From positions 1 to 40,749 of the forward strand of contig DAOTWA010000034.1 of assembly GCA_034435955.1 (NCBI GenBank): a stretch of DNA of 40,749 nt. The letters run 5' to 3'. The stretch comes from DAOTWA01 sp034435955. Lineage in GTDB: Bacteria; Chloroflexota; Anaerolineae; Anaerolineales; Anaerolineaceae. The notes below the pieces were generated by a model that saw nothing but the letters and a program-made list of their open reading frames with translations, made no database searches and was not told the origin of the DNA. Shown here piece by piece: positions 32,742 to 40,680 of this stretch. Made by a program: the position numbers and the translations under genes. Numbering within the stretch: the stretch's first letter is position 1; each line of letters starts with the position of its first letter.

Positions 32742-33503
32742 CTACTTCGCCTGCCTGAAGTTGATCAGCACCAGATTCTTAGAACAATCGTCAAACGTGT
32801 CGAAGTATACTTTAGCCGAAAGCGGTAGTCCAGCCTGGTCGAGCAATTGCACCCACAGCGTCGAGTTCGAGGCAGCCGGCTTGTCTCCCAGGCTGAACTC
32901 ATAACCGGCCGGTCCGTATTGAACGGCGGTGCCGGTCAGGCTGAGAAGGTTGACCGGCTCGCCTGCCAGGCTGCCACCCAACTGGATGGTCAGGCCAACG
33001 ATTGGCGCGCCCTGCATATCAAACGCCTGTCCGCCCACTCCATTCCAGTTGCAGGCCAGATCGGGATGGATGATCGTGCTCGACACGGCCACCGGCGTTC
33101 CCCGCAAACTGTACGGCATGGCAGGCAGTGTGGGTGTGATGGTCGGCGTTTCGAGGATGGCCGTAGATTCTGCCGTTGGAGTGGCCTCGACCGGGAACGG
33201 GGTGGAGGTCATGTCCGGCGCTGGAGTACTCGTCGGTGGTGCTTGCTGCGAAACGGTGGGCGTCCAGGTAGGCGGAAAGATGGTTGGGGTGGCAGTGCTC
33301 GTGTCCGCTGGGGGTGTCCCTTCCCCGGGCGCCGTTGGCGGCGGAAATAGGTTGAAAGGCACGTATGGGTTGATGAAGATGACCAGGAAAAGACCCACCA
33401 GAAACATGGTGGCCAGCAGCACAAGTCCGGTCAGGAAATTCCAGAAAGCGCCCCCACCCCGTGAAGTTGGATGAACGCGCTGGCGCGCCGGTGAAGGTTC
33501 CAT
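32742..33503 (-). CDS. Membrane-anchored Pro/Thr-rich extracellular protein
   Basis: The 253-residue protein has a short basic cytoplasmic end, one membrane helix (about 21-44), a long Pro/Thr stalk (about 50-130) and a C-terminal beta domain with IIHPDLACNWNGVGGQAFD, PIVGLTIQLGG, YEFSLGDKP and LWVQLLDQAGLPLSAKVYF, which looks like a carboxypeptidase-regulatory or Ig-type fold. Two Cys in the outer domain (near CNWNG and DDCSKN) may form a disulfide. AGGAG at 33513-33517 points to ATG 33503 rather than the Met seven codons upstream. It follows the parvulin gene by 89 bases. The function is unknown. Confidence 0.75.
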   Translation of the reverse strand: MEPSPARQRVHPTSRGGGAFWNFLTGLVLLATMFLVGLFLVIFINPYVPFNLFPPPTAPGEGTPPADTSTATPTIFPPTWTPTVSQQAPPTSTPAPDMTSTPFPVEATPTAESTAILETPTITPTLPAMPYSLRGTPVAVSSTIIHPDLACNWNGVGGQAFDMQGAPIVGLTIQLGGSLAGEPVNLLSLTGTAVQYGPAGYEFSLGDKPAASNSTLWVQLLDQAGLPLSAKVYFDTFDDCSKNLVLINFRQAK

Positions 33504-33592
33504 TTTCCTTGACTCCTGTTCCATTCACACATTTTGTGCCGCGTGAAGCTGGCTTGGATTTGGGAGCACGAGCTGCGATGATTCCCCATCCC

Positions 33593-34498
33593 TCATCGCA
33601 TCAAAACCTCGATCTCGCTCTGTTTCCTCTGCTCCTCCATCCATTTTTGCAGGGCTTGCTTTTGCAGCGCTAGCCTGGCGTCCGGGCTGAGAGGCCTTTG
33701 GGGGTCCCGTTCGATCACCTGGATGATGTGATAGCCTAACGGCGTCTGGATCACCTCGCTAAACTGGCCCGGCTGCAGGGAAAACGCAGCCTGTTCAATG
33801 GCGCTCTCGGTCAAATATCCTCGCGGGAACCAGCCCAGGTCTCCACCAGACTGAGGATCGACCTGCCTGGCAATCGTTGCAAAATCCGCGCCAGCTTTTA
33901 ACTGAGCCAGGAGTCTGTCCGCCTGATCCGCATTGTAAACCAGGATCTGCCGGGCGTGGACCTGTTCCATGGTTTCCGGCACCTGGGCGGCGATTTTATC
34001 CCGCTGCCAGGCGGCCGCCATGGCCAGCTTCAGTGACCAGCGGAATTCGTCATCCGTGTAGCCAAATTTGCTCTCCCAGGCAGCCAGAGCCTGATTCCCA
34101 CCCATCTCGGCAGCGAGCTGATCGATCCGCGACTGCAAAGCAGCCTCGCTGATGGTGAAACCCTCCTTACCTGCCGCCTGGGCCAGAAGCACCTGGTCCA
34201 CTAAATCATCCAGCACAACCTGCTGCTGTTCAGATGAGGCCAGCCCTTTGCCTTCCCCCGCCTGAAAGCGTTGCAGCTCCGCCTGGAACATCGCCAGAGG
34301 GATGCCCTCCCCGTTCACCTTTGCCGCCAGCGGCTCGGAAGTTGACGTCGGCAGAAGCGGCGTAGGACTTTGCACCGCTGGTGTGCGAACCTCGGTGGGA
34401 GCAGGAGACTGGTGCAATTCGCAGCCGGAAATCATCATGGCGCTCAAGGCAATCGCCACATGGATGAAAATCCGGTCAATAGTCGGTTTCGGGCGCAT
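33593..34498 (-). CDS. Parvulin-type peptidyl-prolyl isomerase lipoprotein (PrsA/SurA-like)
   Basis: The 301-residue protein has a lipoprotein signal (ALSAMMISGC), a Pro/Thr linker, a SurA-type N-terminal helical chaperone region (about 60-165) and a parvulin domain: VHARQILV, DFATIARQVDPQSGGDLGWFPRG and FSEVIQTPLGYHIIQV. It would help exported proteins fold on the outer face of the membrane. The predicted promoter places the transcription start at the ATG itself: TATAAT ends 7 bases before it and no ribosome binding site is present. It is the first gene of a unit with the Pro/Thr-rich protein. The assignment is secure. Confidence 0.92.
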   Translation of the reverse strand: MRPKPTIDRIFIHVAIALSAMMISGCELHQSPAPTEVRTPAVQSPTPLLPTSTSEPLAAKVNGEGIPLAMFQAELQRFQAGEGKGLASSEQQQVVLDDLVDQVLLAQAAGKEGFTISEAALQSRIDQLAAEMGGNQALAAWESKFGYTDDEFRWSLKLAMAAAWQRDKIAAQVPETMEQVHARQILVYNADQADRLLAQLKAGADFATIARQVDPQSGGDLGWFPRGYLTESAIEQAAFSLQPGQFSEVIQTPLGYHIIQVIERDPQRPLSPDARLALQKQALQKWMEEQRKQSEIEVLMR

Positions 34499-34505
34499 CA
34501 GACCG

Positions 34506-34511
34506 ATTATA
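34506..34511 (-). promoter_or_regulatory. -10 element of the parvulin gene, predicted leaderless
   Basis: TATAAT on the minus strand is followed by 7 bases and then ATG 34498. The -35 position is not a good match, so the call rests on the -10. Confidence 0.55.
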
Positions 34512-34549
34512 CTATCGCGACGCAGATCGGGCTTCCGCCAGTTTTCGCC

Positions 34550-34582
34550 AAAAGAAAACCCCGCAGGCTGTTCTCTGCGGGG
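34550..34582 (-). terminator. Terminator of groES-groEL
   Basis: CCCCGCAG and CTGCGGGG form an 8-base stem with an 8-base loop, followed on the minus strand by TTTTCTTTT. It starts 26 bases after the groEL stop. Confidence 0.92.
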
Positions 34583-34608
34583 TGCTTTCGCCTTCTAACC
34601 TCGTCGGT

Positions 34609-36240
34609 TTAATACTCGGGCGGCGGAGGCGGCGTGGGCTTCTCTTTTTCGGGCACGTCGGTGATCAGCGCCTCGGTGGTCAGGATCATGGCCGCGATGG
34701 AAGCGGCATTTTCCAACGCGCCGCGCGTAACCTTGGCGGGGTCGATCACCCCGTCCTTGACCATGTCGACGTACTCCTCGGTGAGCACATTGAAGCCGAT
34801 GCGCTTGGAATCCCGCGACTTCTGCTGCGCCCGAACGTTCTCGACGACTACCGAGCCGTCCTTGCCGGCGTTTTCAGCGATCTTGCGCATGGGAACTTCC
34901 AACGCCTTGCGCACAATATTCACGCCGATTTGCTCGTCATCATACTCCATCTTCATACCGTCCAGAGAGGCCATAGCGTTAAGCAGGGCCACGCCACCCC
35001 CGGCCACGATGCCCTCTTCCACGGCTGCGCGGGTCGCGGAGAGCGCATCCTCGACGCGGTGCTTCTTCTCCTTCAGCTCGGTCTCGGTCGCCGCGCCCAC
35101 GCGGATGATGGCGACGCCGCCGGAGAGCTTGGCGAGCCGCTCCTGCAGCTTCTCACGGTCATAATCACTGGTGGTGTTCTCAATCTCGACCCGGATCTGC
35201 TCGATGCGGCCTTTAATCTGCGCCGGATCGCCCTTGCCGCCAACGATGGTGGTATCGTCCTTGGTCACCACGACTTTTTCGGCGCGGCCCAGATCAGCGA
35301 TTGTGGCGCTTTCCAGCTTGCGGCCGGTCTCCTCCGAGATTACCTGCGCGCCGGTAAGGATGGCGATGTCCTGCAGCATGGCCTTGCGGCGGTCGCCGAA
35401 TCCGGGCGCCTTCACTGCCACTACGTTCAGCATGCCGCGCAGTTTGTTCAGCACCAGGGTCGCCAAAGCCTCGCCATCCACATCCTCGGCAATGATCAAC
35501 AGATCACGCTTCCCAACCTGCACCAGCTTCTCCAGCAGAGGAACGATGTCAGTGGCCGCCGAGATCTTCTTGTCGTGCACCAGGATGTAGGGCTCGGAGA
35601 TATTGGTCTCCATGTGCTCGGGATCGGTGATGAAATAGGGCGAGATATAACCGCGGTCGAATTGCATGCCTTCCACGTACTCCGTCTCGAACTCCAGACC
35701 GCGGGATTCTTCCACGGTGATCACGCCATCTTTGCCGACTTTATCCATCACCTCGGCGATCAAATCGCCGATCGCCTTGTCCTGAGCGGAAATGGTGGCC
35801 ACATGGCCGATTTCTTCTTTGGTCGTAATTTCAATCGCCTGTTCCTTGATGCTGTTCGCCACCGCCTTCGCAGCAGCTTCGATGCCGCGCTTCAACAGCA
35901 TCGGATTGGCGCCGGCAGCCAGGTTTTTCAAACCTTCCGTCACCATGGCATGAGCCAGGACGGTGGAGGTGGTTGTGCCATCGCCTGCGATGTCATTGGT
36001 CTTGGTGGCGGCTTCTTTCAAGAGCTGGGCGCCCATGTTCTCGAAGGGATCCTCTAGCTCGATCTCTTTTGCGACCGTGACGCCATCATGCGTGATGGTC
36101 GGTGAACCAAATTTGCGATCCAATGCCACGTTGCGGCCTTTGGGGCCCAGGGTCGTGGCCACAGAATTCGAAACGATATCGATGCCGTTCTTCAGCCGGC
36201 GTCGTGCCTCCTCAGCGAAGACAATTTGTTTTGCTGCCAT
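34609..36240 (-). CDS. groEL: Chaperonin GroEL (Hsp60)
   Basis: GroEL forms the ATP-driven folding chamber with GroES. The 543 residues follow the family throughout: NSVATTLGPKGRNVALD, GDGTTTSTVLAHAM, LLIIAEDVDGEALATLVLNKLRG, VKAPGFGDRRKAML and VAAGG-like IVAGGGVALLNA, up to ILTTEALITDVPEK. The C-terminus is KPTPPPPPEY and lacks the Gly-Gly-Met repeats that usually end GroEL. It follows groES by 23 bases in one CIRCE-controlled operon and is closed by a terminator. The identity is certain. Confidence 0.98.
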   Translation of the reverse strand: MAAKQIVFAEEARRRLKNGIDIVSNSVATTLGPKGRNVALDRKFGSPTITHDGVTVAKEIELEDPFENMGAQLLKEAATKTNDIAGDGTTTSTVLAHAMVTEGLKNLAAGANPMLLKRGIEAAAKAVANSIKEQAIEITTKEEIGHVATISAQDKAIGDLIAEVMDKVGKDGVITVEESRGLEFETEYVEGMQFDRGYISPYFITDPEHMETNISEPYILVHDKKISAATDIVPLLEKLVQVGKRDLLIIAEDVDGEALATLVLNKLRGMLNVVAVKAPGFGDRRKAMLQDIAILTGAQVISEETGRKLESATIADLGRAEKVVVTKDDTTIVGGKGDPAQIKGRIEQIRVEIENTTSDYDREKLQERLAKLSGGVAIIRVGAATETELKEKKHRVEDALSATRAAVEEGIVAGGGVALLNAMASLDGMKMEYDDEQIGVNIVRKALEVPMRKIAENAGKDGSVVVENVRAQQKSRDSKRIGFNVLTEEYVDMVKDGVIDPAKVTRGALENAASIAAMILTTEALITDVPEKEKPTPPPPPEY

Positions 36241-36263
36241 ATTCGCGCTCCTTCTGATAAGAT

Positions 36264-36563
36264 CTATTTGGACTCGAGAATTGCCAGAATATCGTTTTCG
36301 CGCAAGATCAACAACTTCTTGCCATCCACTTTGACTTCAGTGCCGGAATATTTGGCGAACAAAACTGTATCGCCTACGGATACATCCATGGGGATGCGTC
36401 TACCTTGATCGTCGCGGTCGCCGGGGCCAACGGAGAGGACCACGCCCTTCTGCGGCTTTTCTTTGGCCGTCTCGGGAAGAACAATTCCCCCTGGGGTGAC
36501 TTCCTCGGACTCCATAGGTTCCACTACGACGCGGTTGCCGAGGGGTTTTAAGCTTATCGCCAT
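36264..36563 (-). CDS. groES: Co-chaperonin GroES (Hsp10)
   Basis: The 99-residue protein has the family signature KPLGNRVVVEPMESEEVTPGG, the mobile loop around GGIVLPETAKEKPQKG and the C-terminal VDGKKLLILRENDILAIL. It caps the GroEL chamber. A good ribosome binding site (AGGAGG) lies before ATG 36563. It is the first gene of the operon, and the CIRCE element sits between its promoter and start codon. The identity is certain. Confidence 0.98.
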   Translation of the reverse strand: MAISLKPLGNRVVVEPMESEEVTPGGIVLPETAKEKPQKGVVLSVGPGDRDDQGRRIPMDVSVGDTVLFAKYSGTEVKVDGKKLLILRENDILAILESK

Positions 36564-36609
36564 ACGGACCTCCTGATCGAGAATTGAGTGTCTTATAAAA
36601 AAGGGAGAA

Positions 36610-36636
36610 TTAGCACTCTATCCTTTTGAGTGCTAA
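36610..36636. promoter_or_regulatory. CIRCE operator (HrcA site) of groESL
   Basis: TTAGCACTC-N9-GAGTGCTAA is a perfect match to the CIRCE consensus. It lies just downstream of the predicted transcript start (about 36639), so HrcA binding would block groESL transcription until heat shock. hrcA itself is not in the window. Confidence 0.97.
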
Positions 36637-36645
36637 TACGACCGT

Positions 36646-36674
36646 ATGATAATAGTCTTTTATTCAGGAGTCAA
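36646..36674 (-). promoter_or_regulatory. Promoter of groESL
   Basis: TTGACT and TATCAT on the minus strand are 17 bases apart, a housekeeping-type promoter combined with the CIRCE operator. Confidence 0.75.
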
Positions 36675-37020
36675 GGGGGTAAAAAGGATTCTTACGTTTT
36701 TCTGATATTGGACTTTTCCCTTACTCGGGCGGAGCGCTTAATACCTGGCCCCACATTTTAACCCGCTCTCTCCCATTGCGCTACGACGGCGTCCATGTAA
36801 CTTTCACCCAGAGCTCGCACCGCCGAGGCGCTGTGTTGTCCTCCCCTGCCTCGATCAGGTCTACCGGCGGCAGCGGCTCGTCAATCCCGCGCCGGGTAGC
36901 AATCCTCATCCACCGAACTTTTACGCGGCTACTGCATGGATTGAATTTCCTACTTTCCTGCACAAGCTGGTTTGCCAAAAAATGACGAAATACGAATTGG
37001 ATTCCCGCTGTGTGCTAGGA
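36675..37020. other. Low-coding region between groESL promoter and TPR gene
   Basis: Apart from the doubtful 65-codon frame, this 346-base stretch has no clear gene, promoter, terminator or repeat. It looks like decayed or spacer DNA. Confidence 0.5.
36781..36978 (-). CDS. Possible small protein or gene remnant
   Basis: A 65-codon frame opens with TTG and has plausible codon use; the part from VKVRWMRIATRRGIDEP to the end is free of odd composition. There is no ribosome binding site or promoter at the TTG, and an internal ATG gives 42 residues. It lies 42 bases downstream of the TPR gene on the same strand. It could be the end of a decayed gene or a small unknown protein. I do not recognise it. 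Confidence 0.25.
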   Translation of the reverse strand: MANQLVQESRKFNPCSSRVKVRWMRIATRRGIDEPLPPVDLIEAGEDNTAPRRCELWVKVTWTPS

Positions 37021-38439
37021 TCACGAAGATGAGTGCGCCGTCGGAAGAGGTGCCGCTGGCGTTGACGGAGTGGGCGCCGCGCTGCCAGCCGGCGTTGGAC
37101 TGGCGGAGGCTGGCGAATAATCAGCCGCGCAGATCTTCTCCCCCGCCTGGATCACGCTCATCGTGACCGTATCGCCGGCATATTTTTCCTTGAGCATGGA
37201 GAAGATGCGCTCGGCGCGCTGGCACTTGTCGTCGCCGCTCAGATGCAGCCCGGCCAGGATGGATGCATAGCTCAAATAATAATCCTTGGTCGAATCGGAC
37301 AGGGGCATCCCCTGGATGGCCACCTGCGGATCCGTCTCCGGATTGCAGCCGCGCAGGTCGCAGCTTTCCTGCGCCGAGCACCCATCCAGTGCGCAATGGT
37401 AGGCGTCGATCGCCCCCTCATAGTTCTTGGATTTGACCCGCACAATGCCCAGTTGACCGTATACATCCTGGTTGTAGGGGTTGAGCTGGAGGGCCTTGAC
37501 GACATTTAGATTGGCGGAATAATAATCCCCCGTCTGGCTGTACGTCTTGGCGATGGCGATATACGGAGTGGGATCGTTGATGCCCAATTGCTCATTCAAA
37601 TCGGCCGCCTGCTGGAAGTATTCCAACGCCTTATCGTACACCTGCAACCGGCGGTATATGACTCCAATCTCGATGTATAAAAATGTGAGATTTGGAGCCG
37701 CATCCGAAGCAGCCTTGTAATAATCAATCGCTTCCCGGTAATACCCCTGTGATTCCATCACGTAGCCGTATACCCGATTGACATCCATCAGGGTCTTGTC
37801 GCGCTCATATGCCTGCTTGATGGTCGATTCAGCCTGCACCCACTTCTGCTCGTCGACCTGAATCTCCGCATAATACGCTAAAGCCAGCGTATTGTTCTTG
37901 TCAAGCTGGATTGCGCGCACCGCTTCGGTGTCGGCTTCCGTCAGATACTTCGCTGCCTGATCTTTGGGCACCAGGTCTGAAGACGACAGCCAGTCCAGGA
38001 CAAAGGCGCGTACACCGGCCACATTGCTGTCGTCTGGGGCAAGTTGTTTGGCCTGGTCGATGTTCTTCAACGCGCTCATACGCAAATCATAAATTTCCTG
38101 CGAAGTGGATTTTGTGGCGGAGGTGTAGATCTGAATGCGCGCCAGCTTGGCGAGCAGCTCTGCGTTCATCGGGTCCAGTCTGGCCGCCTCATCGTAGGCG
38201 TCGATCGCCTTCTGCAGGTTGCCGGCCAGAAAATGCGCGTCTCCCTCCGCCGCGTAGGACTGTGCAGTGCGGGTGGGCTCGGGAGTGACCAGCGAGAGCG
38301 GCTGAACCGTCCGGGTAACCCATACCGACCGCAAAACCCAATATCCCAGAATGATCAACCCCAGCCAGATCATCATCCGGTAGGGGTTCGATGCGGAGCG
38401 GGTCTGCCGGAAGATCGGTTTCTTTCCAGATAGATTCAT
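37021..38439 (-). CDS. Membrane-anchored TPR protein, second copy of a tandem pair
   Basis: The 472-residue protein has a cytoplasmic start, one membrane helix (about 22-42), a short Pro/Thr linker and about eight TPR-type repeats facing out, such as EGDAHFLAGNLQKAIDAYDEA and LGIVRVKSKNYEGAIDAYHCA. A Cys-rich insertion near 365-385 has CSAQESCDLRGC, and two further Cys (DDKCQRAERI, GEKICAAD) lie near the end. The tail is Pro/Ala-rich. It starts 4 bases after the stop of the related upstream gene. TPR repeats mediate protein contacts; the partner is unknown. Confidence 0.85.
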   Translation of the reverse strand: MNLSGKKPIFRQTRSASNPYRMMIWLGLIILGYWVLRSVWVTRTVQPLSLVTPEPTRTAQSYAAEGDAHFLAGNLQKAIDAYDEAARLDPMNAELLAKLARIQIYTSATKSTSQEIYDLRMSALKNIDQAKQLAPDDSNVAGVRAFVLDWLSSSDLVPKDQAAKYLTEADTEAVRAIQLDKNNTLALAYYAEIQVDEQKWVQAESTIKQAYERDKTLMDVNRVYGYVMESQGYYREAIDYYKAASDAAPNLTFLYIEIGVIYRRLQVYDKALEYFQQAADLNEQLGINDPTPYIAIAKTYSQTGDYYSANLNVVKALQLNPYNQDVYGQLGIVRVKSKNYEGAIDAYHCALDGCSAQESCDLRGCNPETDPQVAIQGMPLSDSTKDYYLSYASILAGLHLSGDDKCQRAERIFSMLKEKYAGDTVTMSVIQAGEKICAADYSPASASPTPAGSAAPTPSTPAAPLPTAHSSS

Positions 38440-38443
38440 GGCA

Positions 38444-39724
38444 TCAAGAGCTTGAAGCTGGCGGCTTGGGCGTCCCGCGCGACTCCGGTGTGGGCGTATA
38501 GGTGCCGATAATGTTCTGCTTGCAGATATCCACTATGGCGTTGGCGTTGTAAGCCACGGTTTCGTCGTCCTTCATTGCCTGCAGCAGCAACTGTGACACC
38601 TGAATGGCTTCGCTGCACTGGTTGTTTTTAGCCAGCGCCAGGCCAAAGCTGGAATAATACCCCGCCACCAACACACTGTCCAGCGGCAGCCCTTGCACCG
38701 GGGTACCATTAGGCGCATTGCCCCCGCGTACCGCCAGGCGCAGCGCGTTGATCGCATCTTCGTATTTGCCCGTGCGGTAATACATCTGCCCCAGATTGCC
38801 CCAGTAGTATGGATTGCCGGGATCAACGTCAACGGCCTGCTGCGCGTATTGGATCGATTTGGCGTAATCTCCCGTGGTGGCATAGGTGCGCGATATGGCC
38901 GCGTAGGCTACCGGATCGTCCGGTCGCAGCAGGCTGGCCTGCGTGTATTCGTCGATGGCTTTGTCATATTGCGGATCTTTCAAATAACGGTAACTGTCGC
39001 CCAGCGCCATGTGAATATCGGCGATGTGGTTGTTGATCTGCGCCGCCGCTTCGAACTGCTGAATGGCCTCCTCATAATTGCCTGTAACCTGCAGCACGAT
39101 GCCGCGCGCGCGGTGCGCCTCCAACGAGTTCGCATCCAGGCCGAGAGCGATGTTGGACTCGCTGGCCGCCTTTTCTGGCGCGCCCAGCGCCGCCGTACCG
39201 TTCGCAATCTGGTCCGCGATCAGCTCAGCGTAAAAAGCGTGCGCCCAAACATTATTCGGATCCAGGTCAATGGCTTTCTTGATAGACGCCTCGGCTGGCA
39301 GGTAATCCTGCTGGAAGGTCAATGCCCAACCTCGCAGCGCCAGCGCATTGGGGTTGTTCGGGTTTAGCAGCAGAGCATTTTCCGCGTCGTCCTGGGCGTC
39401 CTTGTACTTGCCGGCATAGATCTCCACACGCGCCAGAGCCACATAAATTGCCGGGTCGTTGGGGTTAGAGCGGATCGCCTCGCGATAAGCGTCGATGGCC
39501 GCGCTCAGCTTGCCATCATTAAAGGCCGCTTCGGCGTCGGTGATGTACGATGCCGGGTTGCGTGTTGGGGTGGCAGTGGGAATGAACAGCGGCGGAGTGG
39601 CCGGCACGACTACCTGGTTGACGTACACCGCCGCCCCTACCAGCGCGATCAGTATCAGGATTCGCCACGGATGAATGCGCCGGCGCCGTTTGTTCATGCT
39701 CCATTTGCTGCCGCGAAGATACAT
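38444..39724 (-). CDS. Membrane-anchored TPR protein, first copy of a tandem pair
   Basis: The 426 residues share the layout of the downstream paralogue: basic start, membrane helix (about 22-40), Pro/Thr linker and a run of TPR repeats such as AEAAFNDGKLSAAIDAYREA and LGQMYYRTGKYEDAINALRLA. GTPVQGLPLDSVLVAGYYSS aligns with the IQGMPL region of the other copy. Two Cys near the end (NNQCSEAI, VDICKQN) match two Cys there, suggesting a conserved disulfide. The promoter places the transcript start at ATG 39724; a weak AGGA also precedes it. The two genes form one operon. The function is unknown. Confidence 0.85.
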   Translation of the reverse strand: MYLRGSKWSMNKRRRRIHPWRILILIALVGAAVYVNQVVVPATPPLFIPTATPTRNPASYITDAEAAFNDGKLSAAIDAYREAIRSNPNDPAIYVALARVEIYAGKYKDAQDDAENALLLNPNNPNALALRGWALTFQQDYLPAEASIKKAIDLDPNNVWAHAFYAELIADQIANGTAALGAPEKAASESNIALGLDANSLEAHRARGIVLQVTGNYEEAIQQFEAAAQINNHIADIHMALGDSYRYLKDPQYDKAIDEYTQASLLRPDDPVAYAAISRTYATTGDYAKSIQYAQQAVDVDPGNPYYWGNLGQMYYRTGKYEDAINALRLAVRGGNAPNGTPVQGLPLDSVLVAGYYSSFGLALAKNNQCSEAIQVSQLLLQAMKDDETVAYNANAIVDICKQNIIGTYTPTPESRGTPKPPASSS

Positions 39725-39730
39725 GAGTTA

Positions 39731-39759
39731 ATCCTACCATCCCCATATAGGAGGGTCAA
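39731..39759 (-). promoter_or_regulatory. Promoter of the TPR gene pair, predicted leaderless
   Basis: TTGACC and TAGGAT on the minus strand are 17 bases apart. The -10 ends 6 bases before ATG 39724. Confidence 0.65.
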
Positions 39760-39824
39760 GATGACCGTTGAATCCGGGGCGCTTCCCTCGCGAAGTTTTT
39801 GCCCAATGAAGGAGCAGAGCTATC

Positions 39825-39853
39825 TTGCCAAACCCGCTCCCTGCAGCTAGAAT
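39825..39853 (+). promoter_or_regulatory. Promoter of trmD, predicted leaderless
   Basis: TTGCCA (39825-39830) and TAGAAT (39848-39853) are 17 bases apart. The -10 ends 6 bases before GTG 39860, and no ribosome binding site is present. Confidence 0.7.
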
Positions 39854-39859
39854 GAAACT

Positions 39860-40603
39860 GTGCATATTCACGTCTTTACACTGCTTCCCAACGTGTTCGC
39901 GCCTTACCTGCAAGAAAGCATCCTGCAGCGCGCAATCGCACGCGGCTTATTGCAGGTGGACATACACGACATCCGCGCCTGGACGAAGGATCGCCACCAC
40001 ATCACCGACGACGCTCCCTACGGCGGCGGTGGCGGAATGATCATGAAGCCCGAGCCGATCTTCGCAGCAGTCGAAGGTGTGCTGGGCTCTCCACCGGACT
40101 GTCCGGTGATACTCCTCACGCCGCAAGGCCGCCTTTTCAACCAGCGTCTGGCTCAAGAGCTTGCTGAGCTGCCCAAACTGGCACTCTTGTGCGGCCGCTA
40201 CGAGGGCGTGGACGAGCGCGTACGCCAGCACCTGGCCACCGATGAGATTTCGATCGGCGATTACGTGCTCACCGGCGGCGAACTGCCCGCCCTGGTTGTG
40301 ATCGACGCGCTCGCCCGTCTGATCCCTGGCGTGCTGGGCGACCCACAAGGCGCCCAGGATGATTCACACGCCACCGGTCTGCTCGAATACCCCCAATACA
40401 CCCGCCCGGTGGAGTTCCGCGGTTGGCGCGTCCCTGACGTGCTGCTATCCGGCAATCATGCCGAAATCGCCCGCTGGCGGCGCGAGCAGTCATTGCTGCG
40501 CACCTATCAGCGTCGCCCTGACCTGCTCGCATCCGCTCCGCTTTCCCCAGCCGATCGCGCTTTTCTGGCTCGCCTCCTTGCTGGTGAAAAATTTCATGAA
40601 TAA
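39860..40603 (+). CDS. trmD: tRNA (guanine-37-N1)-methyltransferase
   Basis: TrmD methylates G37 next to the anticodon and prevents frameshifting. The 247 residues show the SPOUT knot features LTPQGRLFNQ, LLCGRYEGVDERV and ISIGDYVLTGGELPALVVIDA, plus DDAPYGGGGGMIMKPEP near the start and YTRPVEFRGWRVPDVLLSGNH. The start is GTG, giving VHIHVFTLLP, and is predicted to be leaderless. The usual neighbours rimM and rplS are not visible, so the gene may be transcribed alone. The identity is certain. Confidence 0.97.
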   Translation: MHIHVFTLLPNVFAPYLQESILQRAIARGLLQVDIHDIRAWTKDRHHITDDAPYGGGGGMIMKPEPIFAAVEGVLGSPPDCPVILLTPQGRLFNQRLAQELAELPKLALLCGRYEGVDERVRQHLATDEISIGDYVLTGGELPALVVIDALARLIPGVLGDPQGAQDDSHATGLLEYPQYTRPVEFRGWRVPDVLLSGNHAEIARWRREQSLLRTYQRRPDLLASAPLSPADRAFLARLLAGEKFHE

Positions 40604-40645
40604 CTGGCGGCTTATCAGCCCTTAAAGCAATGTGACCAATCATAC

Positions 40646-40674
40646 TTGTCTGATATGACAATATCCTGTATACT
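40646..40674 (+). promoter_or_regulatory. Strong promoter at the right edge
   Basis: TTGTCT (40646-40651) and TATACT (40669-40674) are 17 bases apart. TTGTC-TGATAT-GACAA is a small inverted repeat within it. The predicted start is 40681. Confidence 0.7.
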
Positions 40675-40680
40675 TTACAA

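Noticed and set aside
34582..36057. Open frame of 491 codons on the plus strand opposite groEL
   Set aside because: It is antisense to a certain groEL and arises from GC-biased codon use; there is no ribosome binding site and the composition is unusual.
36740..36790. tRNA-like D-arm (GTAGCGCAATGGGAGAG) on the minus strand
   Set aside because: No acceptor pairing, T-loop or anticodon stem can be built around it.
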